Source: Candidatus Nanosynbacter colneyensis (lineage in GTDB: Bacteria > Patescibacteriota > Saccharimonadia > Saccharimonadales > Saccharimonadaceae). Taken from it: a stretch of 6,287 bases of DNA. Made by a program: the position numbers and the translations under genes. Where the stretch lies: positions 1 to 6,287 of the forward strand of contig JANDWE010000007.1 in the NCBI GenBank assembly GCA_024330325.1, in the 5' to 3' direction. Positions within the stretch are counted from its first letter, which is position 1, and every line of letters starts with the position of its first letter. Under the pieces are notes generated by a model, which had not been told where the DNA came from, searched no databases, and saw only the letters and a program-made list of their open reading frames with translations. This document shows, piece after piece, positions 1 through 5,315 of the stretch.

Positions 1-1
1 A

Positions 2-34
2 TATAAGATGGACTTAGAGCGTAAAGGACTATAA
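2..34 (+). CDS. Possible C-terminal end of an upstream gene (partial)
   Basis: Of the three forward frames, only this one stays open from the window edge to a TAA at 32-34, giving a putative tail YKMDLERKGL. The other two forward frames stop at 4-6 and 15-17. The stop lies directly against the ATG at 35, and the ribosome binding site of the next gene (AAAGGA, 23-28) would lie inside this tail, which is the usual layout of a tightly packed operon. In many bacteria the gene before such an ABC pair is a MarR-type regulator, and a charged helical tail would suit that, but ten residues cannot identify a family. It may also be chance, since ten open codons are not significant. Confidence 0.3.
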   Translation, partial: YKMDLERKGL

Positions 35-1795
35 ATGAAACATATTTTACGAATTTTTAGAGGCTATTGGTTGCTGTTTATTATCTTGATTGGATTCACG
101 TATGGCGTTGTGATGGCGAATTTGTGGCTGCCGGATAAAATGTCGGAAATTGTCAATAACGGCATTATTAAACAAGATATGTCGGCGATTTGGAAAAATG
201 GCTTGATGATGATTTTGGTGACGGCGGCTGGTGGGTTTTGTTCAATTGTCGTGGGTTTTTTGGCGGCGCGAATTGCTACGGGGATGGCGCAAAAATTACG
301 ATTGAAATTGTTTGAACGAATAGAAAGTTTTTCTTTGGCGGATTTTAACAAGTTTTCTACGGCGTCGCTAATTACGCGCTCAACGAATGATATTCAGCAG
401 ATTCAAACAACGTCGATAATGCTGCTGAGGCTGGCGTTAATGGCGCCGATTATGGCAATTGGCGGTCTGCAAAAAGCCATGAATAACGCGCCCGATTTAA
501 GCTGGATCATTGCTTTGGCGGTGTTTATTTTGCTCGTAGTTATCGCTACATTATTTACGATTGCTGTGCCTAGGTTTAAGAAATTGCAGACTCTGGTGGA
601 TAAACTTAATTTGGTGGCGCGGGAAAATTTGGTTGGGCTGAAAGTTATTCGTGCGTTCCATAACGAGAAGATTGAGCAGAAAAAATTCCAAGAAGCCAAT
701 ACGGAATTGAATAAGATGAATTTATTTGTGAACCGTTTGATGATGTTGCTTGATCCGATCATGACTTTAGTGATGAACTTTTCGAGTGTGGCAATTGTGT
801 GGTTTGGTGCGCATTTGATAAGCAGCGGTAATTTGCAAATTGGTAATATGATGGCGTTTTTGGAATACGCGATGCAGGTGATAATCTCGTTCTTGCTGTT
901 GTCGATGGTGTTTATTATGGTCCCGCGAGCCGCCGTATCAGTGCGTCGAGTCGGGGAAGTTTTGGATACTTTGCCGTCAATTACTGACCCGAAGTCGCCG
1001 AAAAAATTGCCAAAAGATGCCAAGGGAAAAATTGAGTTTAAGGACGTTACGTTTACTTATCCTGACGCGGATTTACCGGTGCTTTCGGATATTAATTTTG
1101 TAGCCGAACCTGGTCAGACAACGGCGTTTATTGGCAGTACTGGTTCGGGAAAATCGACGCTGATAAATTTGATTCCTCGTTTCTATGATGTTTCGGCGGG
1201 ACAGATTTTGCTTGATGGCGTTGATATTAGAAATCTGAAATTGGAAGATTTGTCTGGTCAAATTGGTTACGTGCCGCAAAAAGGTGTGCTGTTTAGTGGA
1301 ACGGTTGCTAGTAATATCAAATACGGCAACGCTGAGGCTGGTGATAAGTTGGTTGAAAAAGCGGCCAAAATTGCCCAAGCGGAAGAATTTATTAGCGAGT
1401 TAAAAAATGGTTATAAAAGTGAAATCGCTCAGGGCGGTAGCAATGTTTCTGGCGGTCAGCGTCAGCGTCTGTCGATTGCGAGGGCTATTGCGGTTGAGCC
1501 GAATGTTTACATTTTTGACGATTCGTTTTCGGCGCTTGATTTTAAGACCGATGCGAAGTTGCGGGCTGTGCTTGCAAAGGAAACTAAGAATAAAACTGTG
1601 TTAATTGTCGGTCAGCGAATTAATACGATTATGAATGCAGATAAGATTATTGTGCTTAATGAGGGAAAAATTGTTGGTCAGGGAACGCATCAGGGATTGA
1701 TGAAAGATTGCGAAGTTTATCAAGAAATTGCCGCTTCGCAACTCTCGGAAGATGATTTACAGAAAATGTCTATTGCTGCGAAAGGAGTGTTGTAA
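35..1795 (+). CDS. Heterodimeric ABC exporter, subunit 1 (BmrC/LmrC-like, degenerate ATP-site half)
   Basis: This 586-residue half-transporter has a six-helix membrane domain (about residues 1-310) fused to a nucleotide-binding domain (about 332-575). It would sit in the cytoplasmic membrane and export drugs, lipids or peptides using ATP; the substrate cannot be read from sequence. Visible NBD motifs are the A-loop Y342, Walker A G367-T375 (GSTGSGKST), Q-loop Q415, signature VSGGQ 471-475, Walker B ending in D495, and D-loop SALD 499-502. The residue after Walker B is Asp496 instead of the catalytic Glu, and the H-loop position is Gln527 instead of His. Both changes are the hallmark of the degenerate half in heterodimers such as TM287/288 and BmrCD. 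The length matches BmrC-type subunits. The start is fixed by AAAGGA at 23-28, six bases before the ATG, and by an in-frame stop immediately upstream. The stop overlaps the next start in TAATG, so the two are translated together. The promoter is outside the window. Confidence 0.95.
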   Translation: MKHILRIFRGYWLLFIILIGFTYGVVMANLWLPDKMSEIVNNGIIKQDMSAIWKNGLMMILVTAAGGFCSIVVGFLAARIATGMAQKLRLKLFERIESFSLADFNKFSTASLITRSTNDIQQIQTTSIMLLRLALMAPIMAIGGLQKAMNNAPDLSWIIALAVFILLVVIATLFTIAVPRFKKLQTLVDKLNLVARENLVGLKVIRAFHNEKIEQKKFQEANTELNKMNLFVNRLMMLLDPIMTLVMNFSSVAIVWFGAHLISSGNLQIGNMMAFLEYAMQVIISFLLLSMVFIMVPRAAVSVRRVGEVLDTLPSITDPKSPKKLPKDAKGKIEFKDVTFTYPDADLPVLSDINFVAEPGQTTAFIGSTGSGKSTLINLIPRFYDVSAGQILLDGVDIRNLKLEDLSGQIGYVPQKGVLFSGTVASNIKYGNAEAGDKLVEKAAKIAQAEEFISELKNGYKSEIAQGGSNVSGGQRQRLSIARAIAVEPNVYIFDDSFSALDFKTDAKLRAVLAKETKNKTVLIVGQRINTIMNADKIIVLNEGKIVGQGTHQGLMKDCEVYQEIAASQLSEDDLQKMSIAAKGVL

Positions 1796-3789
1796 TGTCT
1801 AGGCAAACTACAAAAAAGCGACAGCAGGTACGAATGGGCGGTCCGATGGGCAGAATGGGCACTGGCGAAAAAGCTAAAGATTTCAAGGGAACGGTCAAGA
1901 AGCTGATTAAATATTTGTCGGATTTTCGATGGCAAATGTTGATGGTGTTGGTTTTTGCAATTGGGAGCACGATTTTTGCGATTGCCAGCCCGAAGATTTT
2001 AGGCAGCGCGACGAATCAAATTGTTGATGATTATGCCAATATGAAAGCCTACGAGGCGATCACTAGCAAATTGCCAAAAGGTGTTTCTTTGCCAGCGGGA
2101 ACTACTGGCGCGGACGTTTTGAACCGATTGCCGAATAAGTCGGAGATTGAAAAACAGATTCCGTCCAGTCAGCTTGAGTCGATTAAAAAGTTAGATCTTA
2201 GTCGGCGTCCAGAATTTCATTTTGACGCTATTTGGCGAATAATTATTTTGCTAGTCGGAATGTATGTGTTGAGTGCAATTTTTCGCTATATTCAAACGTG
2301 GATAATGACTCAGGTGACGCAAACCGTAACTTTCAGAATGCGACAACAATTGTCCGAAAAAATAAATCGCTTACCGCTGAGTTATTTTGATAAGCAAACT
2401 TACGGCGAAGTTCTTAGTCGCATAACTAATGATGTCGATACGATTAGCCAAACACTAAATCAGAGTTTGTCGCAAATTGTAACTTCAACGGTTACAGTGC
2501 TGGGAATTTTGGTGATGATGTTTTCGATTAGCTGGCAGATGTCACTAGTTGCGCTGCTAGTGCTTCCGCTGGCGGGTGGCGTGATTACGCTGATTGCAAA
2601 GAGCTCGCAAAAACAATTCTTGCGCCAGCAAACGCAGCTTGGTGAACTTAATGGACACATTGAAGAAATGTATGGCGGTCATCAAGTGATGCGCGTCTTT
2701 AATGGCCAGAAAAAATCGATTGCTAAGTTTTCTAAGATCAATAATCGGCTTCAAGAGAGTGCTTGGAAGGCTCAGTTCTTTTCTGGCTTGATTCACCCGA
2801 TTATAAATTTTATCAGTAATATTGGCTACGTAGCTATGACGATTTTGGGCGGTTGGCTGGCGATTAATGGTCGGCTAAAAATTGGCGATATTCAGGCGTT
2901 TATTCAATACGTCGATCAGTTCAATCAGCCGCTGGTTCAGGTCGCTAATATCGCTAATATTTTGCAATCGACAGCTGCTGCCGCCGAGCGAGTGTTTGAG
3001 TTTTTGGACGAGCCAGAAGAAGCGGTTGAATCGAATAACTTGGTAAAATTGTCCAACGTAAAAGGCGAAGTTGAATTCGACAACGTCGTCTTTGGCTATA
3101 AGCCAGACCAGACTATCATCAAAGGTCTGTCGGCGCACATTAAACCAGGTCAGCGCGTGGCGATTGTTGGTCCGACTGGTGCTGGCAAAACGACGCTGGT
3201 TAACTTGCTAATGCGATTTTATGAGATTAATAGCGGTTCGATTAAAATTGACGGCGTAGATATTCGTAAAATGAAACGTAGCGATGTGCGCCAAATGTTT
3301 GGTATGGTGCTGCAGGATACGTGGCTGTTTAATGGCACGATCCGTCAGAATTTGATGTATGGCAATCCAAAAGCCACCGAGGAAGAGATGATAAAAACCG
3401 CCGAAGAAGCGCACGTTGATCATTTTGTGCGGTCGCTATCGGGCGGATATGATATGGTTCTTGGTGAGGAGGCTGCTAACATTTCCCAGGGAGAAAAGCA
3501 GTTGCTGACAATTGCTAGGGCGATGCTAGAAAAAGCGCCAATGCTGATTCTGGATGAAGCGACAAGCTCGGTTGATACACGCACCGAGGTCCTTATCCAA
3601 AAAGCCATGGAGAAGCTTATGCAGGGAAAAACTAGTTTTGTTATCGCGCATCGTCTGAGCACCATTCGTGACGCTGATTTGATTTTGGTGGTTAAGGACG
3701 GGAATATTATCGAGCAGGGCAATCACAAAACTCTGCTGAAGCAAAACGGTTTTTACGCCGAGCTTTATAATAGTCAGTTTGCTGAGTAA
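1795..3789 (+). CDS. Heterodimeric ABC exporter, subunit 2 (BmrD/LmrD-like, catalytic half)
   Basis: This 664-residue half-transporter is the partner of the preceding gene. A basic, Gly/Met-rich cytoplasmic N-terminus (1-30) precedes the membrane domain, with TM1 near 47-68 and TM2 near 147-167; the nucleotide-binding domain spans about 425-660. Motifs are A-loop Y435, Walker A G459-T467 (GPTGAGKTT), Q-loop Q507, Walker B ending D587 followed by catalytic Glu588, D-loop SSVD 591-594, and H-loop His619. Its signature is ISQGE (563-567) instead of LSGGQ. The active ATP site therefore combines this subunit's Walker motifs with subunit 1's VSGGQ, and the degenerate site combines subunit 1's D496/Q527 with this ISQGE. 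The TM1-TM2 loop is about 75 residues, far longer than usual, and by topology faces outside; BmrD has a comparable insertion. AAAGGAG at 1781-1787, seven bases before the ATG, supports the start. The gene ends 7 bases from a convergent gene. Confidence 0.95.
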   Translation: MSRQTTKKRQQVRMGGPMGRMGTGEKAKDFKGTVKKLIKYLSDFRWQMLMVLVFAIGSTIFAIASPKILGSATNQIVDDYANMKAYEAITSKLPKGVSLPAGTTGADVLNRLPNKSEIEKQIPSSQLESIKKLDLSRRPEFHFDAIWRIIILLVGMYVLSAIFRYIQTWIMTQVTQTVTFRMRQQLSEKINRLPLSYFDKQTYGEVLSRITNDVDTISQTLNQSLSQIVTSTVTVLGILVMMFSISWQMSLVALLVLPLAGGVITLIAKSSQKQFLRQQTQLGELNGHIEEMYGGHQVMRVFNGQKKSIAKFSKINNRLQESAWKAQFFSGLIHPIINFISNIGYVAMTILGGWLAINGRLKIGDIQAFIQYVDQFNQPLVQVANIANILQSTAAAAERVFEFLDEPEEAVESNNLVKLSNVKGEVEFDNVVFGYKPDQTIIKGLSAHIKPGQRVAIVGPTGAGKTTLVNLLMRFYEINSGSIKIDGVDIRKMKRSDVRQMFGMVLQDTWLFNGTIRQNLMYGNPKATEEEMIKTAEEAHVDHFVRSLSGGYDMVLGEEAANISQGEKQLLTIARAMLEKAPMLILDEATSSVDTRTEVLIQKAMEKLMQGKTSFVIAHRLSTIRDADLILVVKDGNIIEQGNHKTLLKQNGFYAELYNSQFAE

Positions 3790-3796
3790 TTGACTG

Positions 3797-4537
3797 CTAC
3801 TTTTTATATAATGATATTTTTGTAGCTTTTGGTGTGTGTAAATCGAAATTAATATCAGTTTTCTGGACAATTTCATAATAAGGCGGAATTGATGGGTTTT
3901 TCGGAAGTTCAATTATTTTTCCGTCGTTAAATAATTGTCCTTGTCTGTAGACATTATGAATAAACGGTACATTTGGTTTTATTTTTCTCAAGCGATATAA
4001 CGCTGATTCATGCCGTGTTTCGCCATCTGTAACAACTTTGGGCTGCGTATGCCATTGTCCCATAATACATAATGTTGGTAGAGAGCTGTCAATTCCGAGG
4101 ATATTTTTAGCTAGCTGTTCTTCTCGTTCCTGCGGGCTTGGTAATATGACGGCATCCTTATCTAAATTGTCAAAAAATGTATCAATAAAAACGAGCTCTT
4201 TAAGTTGGTTTTGCTGTAGGAGAATTGCTATCGTTTTTATCATTTCAAGAGATAAAATGCTTGAATCAAAAAGGTCTTCATCAACTAAGGAAAAATCGCA
4301 AGATCCGGTCTTTACTGAATTGATGAAGTTGGATACGGCGGGGCTGGCTTCAATAGCTAATCTCTTTACGCCAAGTTTCTTAACTAGAGTATAGACGACG
4401 TTGGCATTTTCTTTTATGCCGTGAATTTCGCCGTATACAATTATGTTTGATTTTCGCAAGGTGGATTGAAGCGAACTTAACTGTCTTATATCCAGTTGTT
4501 TCGGTAAAAATGTTTTGATAATATCGTGATTATTCAT
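3797..4537 (-). CDS. ChaN/TIKI/erythromycin-esterase-like superfamily protein (GxxH type), function unknown
   Basis: This gene encodes a 246-residue protein without a signal peptide or membrane helix, so it is probably cytoplasmic. Three features match the superfamily that includes ChaN, TraB/TIKI and EreA-like proteins: an N-terminal GEIHG (36-40) after a hydrophobic strand, with E43 and E63 nearby; R138-E-E-Q-L-A143, resembling the family's R-D-x-x-M-A helix; and a second GxxH, GQWH (160-163), after another hydrophobic strand. Family members are proposed metal- or haem-binding proteins or hydrolases; no activity can be assigned here. The start is the first possible one: going upstream in frame there is no ATG, GTG or TTG before a stop codon. 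No Shine-Dalgarno sequence precedes it. It is convergent with the ABC pair and divergent from the methyltransferase, so it is probably a single-gene unit. A hand count of 3841-4200 gives about 36% G+C, lower than lines sampled from the ABC genes, which may indicate transfer. The reading frame is secure; the family call is moderate. Confidence 0.8.
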   Translation of the reverse strand: MNNHDIIKTFLPKQLDIRQLSSLQSTLRKSNIIVYGEIHGIKENANVVYTLVKKLGVKRLAIEASPAVSNFINSVKTGSCDFSLVDEDLFDSSILSLEMIKTIAILLQQNQLKELVFIDTFFDNLDKDAVILPSPQEREEQLAKNILGIDSSLPTLCIMGQWHTQPKVVTDGETRHESALYRLRKIKPNVPFIHNVYRQGQLFNDGKIIELPKNPSIPPYYEIVQKTDINFDLHTPKATKISLYKK

Positions 4538-4546
4538 AGGTGCTAA

Positions 4547-4574
4547 TTGATAGTTTACTTCATAAAACCGTAAA
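4547..4574 (-). promoter_or_regulatory. Weak candidate promoter for the TIKI-like gene
   Basis: On the minus strand, TTTACG (complement of 4569-4574, four of six matches to TTGACA) lies 16 bases from TATCAA (complement of 4547-4552, four of six matches to TATAAT). The -10 ends nine bases before the ATG, so a transcript would have a leader of only a few bases. An overlapping alternative -10 is TAAACT (complement of 4552-4557). Both are weak, and AT-rich spacers give such matches by chance. Confidence 0.25.
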
Positions 4575-4600
4575 TATATAGGGCTGCGTCGTTAATAAAT

Positions 4601-4629
4601 TTGTCGATATTTGGCGAACTATTTATAAT
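4601..4629 (+). promoter_or_regulatory. Sigma-70-type promoter directly before the methyltransferase (leaderless)
   Basis: TTGTCG at 4601-4606 (four of six matches to the -35 consensus) is followed after exactly 17 bases by a perfect TATAAT at 4624-4629. The methyltransferase ATG begins at 4636, only six bases beyond the -10 box. Initiation normally falls about six to eight bases after the -10, so the mRNA should begin at or almost at the ATG, with no room for a ribosome binding site. A stop codon in frame at 4630-4632 rules out an upstream start. Confidence 0.7.
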
Positions 4630-4635
4630 TAAGTC

Positions 4636-5268
4636 ATGAATATCACCGACCAACTCCTCACTAAATACTCGATCATTTCTGACCAAGTCGATATAAAAGA
4701 GCTTGGCGCGCTTTTAAGAGAGTTGGAAAAAACTTTACGTCGTGGCGCCACTGGAAACATCGTGGAGTTTGGTTGTTATGTTGGCACGACTAGTTTGTTT
4801 ATTCGCCGATTGTTGGACGCTTATAATTTTACGGGCGAGTTTCACGTTTACGATTCGTTTGCGGGATTGCCAGAAAAAACCCAGAAGGATAATAGCGCTG
4901 CGGGTGATCAATTTAAGGCTGGCGAGTTATTAGCGCCGCGTAAGACGTTTGTCCAGAATTTTAAGAAAGCAGGATTGAAGTCGCCGATTATTCACAAAGG
5001 CTGGTTTTCTGATTTTACTTCTGATGATGTGCCGGAAAATATTATGTTTGCGTTTTTTGATGGCGATTTTTATAAGTCAATTGTCGATTCTTTTCGGGTT
5101 TGTGAAAGTAAGTTTAATGAAGACGCGATAATTATTGTCGATGATTACGCAAATGAAGCTCTGCCGGGAGCTGCAAAAGCTACTGATGAATGGCTAAAAG
5201 TTAATCGACAATTCACAGTCAGGACTGAGGCCAGTTTGGCAATTATCTCCTCTTGCCCAAAAACATAA
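4636..5268 (+). CDS. TylF/macrocin-type SAM-dependent O-methyltransferase
   Basis: This 210-residue soluble class I methyltransferase should transfer a methyl group from S-adenosylmethionine, probably to a sugar or other hydroxyl group. SAM-binding motif I is VEFGCYVG (43-50), with the acidic E44 and glycines G46 and G50. The strand-2 motif HVYDSFAGLPE (70-80) supplies D73 for the ribose and is typical of TylF-type enzymes. FDGD (141-144) and VDD (168-170) give the acidic cluster D142, D144, D169 and D170, matching by arrangement the metal ligands and general base of the NovP/TylF family. It is shorter at the N-terminus than the antibiotic-pathway members. No sugar or polyketide genes are nearby, so the acceptor is unknown; a surface glycan is one possibility (inference). 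The ATG is fixed by an in-frame TAA just upstream and no close alternative downstream. There is no Shine-Dalgarno sequence, which fits the leaderless promoter. arcA follows after 47 bases, with its own promoter. Confidence 0.88.
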   Translation: MNITDQLLTKYSIISDQVDIKELGALLRELEKTLRRGATGNIVEFGCYVGTTSLFIRRLLDAYNFTGEFHVYDSFAGLPEKTQKDNSAAGDQFKAGELLAPRKTFVQNFKKAGLKSPIIHKGWFSDFTSDDVPENIMFAFFDGDFYKSIVDSFRVCESKFNEDAIIIVDDYANEALPGAAKATDEWLKVNRQFTVRTEASLAIISSCPKT

Positions 5269-5280
5269 ACGTGTTACAAT
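5253..5280 (+). promoter_or_regulatory. Extended -10 promoter for arcA
   Basis: TTGCCC at 5253-5258 (four of six matches) is separated by 16 bases from TACAAT at 5275-5280 (five of six matches). TG at 5272-5273 plus one base precedes the -10, making an extended -10 element. Initiation would fall near 5287, giving a leader of about 29 bases that carries the Shine-Dalgarno sequence. The -35 box lies inside the last codons of the methyltransferase. I see no clear palindromic operator for an arginine-responsive regulator in the 47-base spacer. Confidence 0.55.
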
Positions 5281-5302
5281 TAAAACATCACTAATATAAA
5301 CA

Positions 5303-5310
5303 GGGGAGGG
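5303..5310 (+). promoter_or_regulatory. Strong ribosome binding site of arcA
   Basis: GGGGAGGG contains GGAGG at 5305-5309, six bases before the ATG at 5316. The in-frame GTG at 5313 would leave only three bases, so this site decides in favour of the ATG. It is the strongest Shine-Dalgarno sequence in the window, in keeping with high expression of a catabolic enzyme. Confidence 0.75.
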
Positions 5311-5315
5311 TTGTG

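Noticed and set aside
403..1023. A 206-codon open frame on the minus strand opposite the first ABC gene.
   Set aside because: It lies wholly inside a gene with unmistakable ABC exporter motifs, shows no recognisable domain and has the composition of an antisense shadow.
3772..3795. AGTCA/TGACT inverted repeat across the exporter stop codon.
   Set aside because: It is a five-base stem with a 14-base loop and no T run directly after it; this is expected by chance.
3796..3830. Possible rho-independent terminator (GCTAC/GTAGC stem followed by TTTT).
   Set aside because: The stem is five pairs, interrupted by unpaired T runs and closed by an AT-only inner stem; it is too weak to call as a terminator without an energy calculation.
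3526..3912. A 128-codon minus-strand frame spanning the exporter end and the TIKI-like gene end.
   Set aside because: It overlaps two well-supported genes on both sides, has no ribosome binding site that I can see and contains no recognisable motif.
4038..4394. A 118-codon plus-strand frame inside the TIKI-like gene.
   Set aside because: The minus-strand reading carries ordered GxxH, R-E-x-x-L-A and GxxH motifs; the plus-strand reading is Cys/Ser-rich with no motif, typical of an antisense frame.
5292..5299. TAATATAA as an alternative -10 box for arcA.
   Set aside because: The nearest -35-like hexamer is only about 12 bases away, and the TGTTACAAT extended -10 upstream has better spacing.
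5313..5315. GTG as an alternative arcA start.
   Set aside because: It would leave only three bases after GGAGG, while the adjacent ATG has the usual six.
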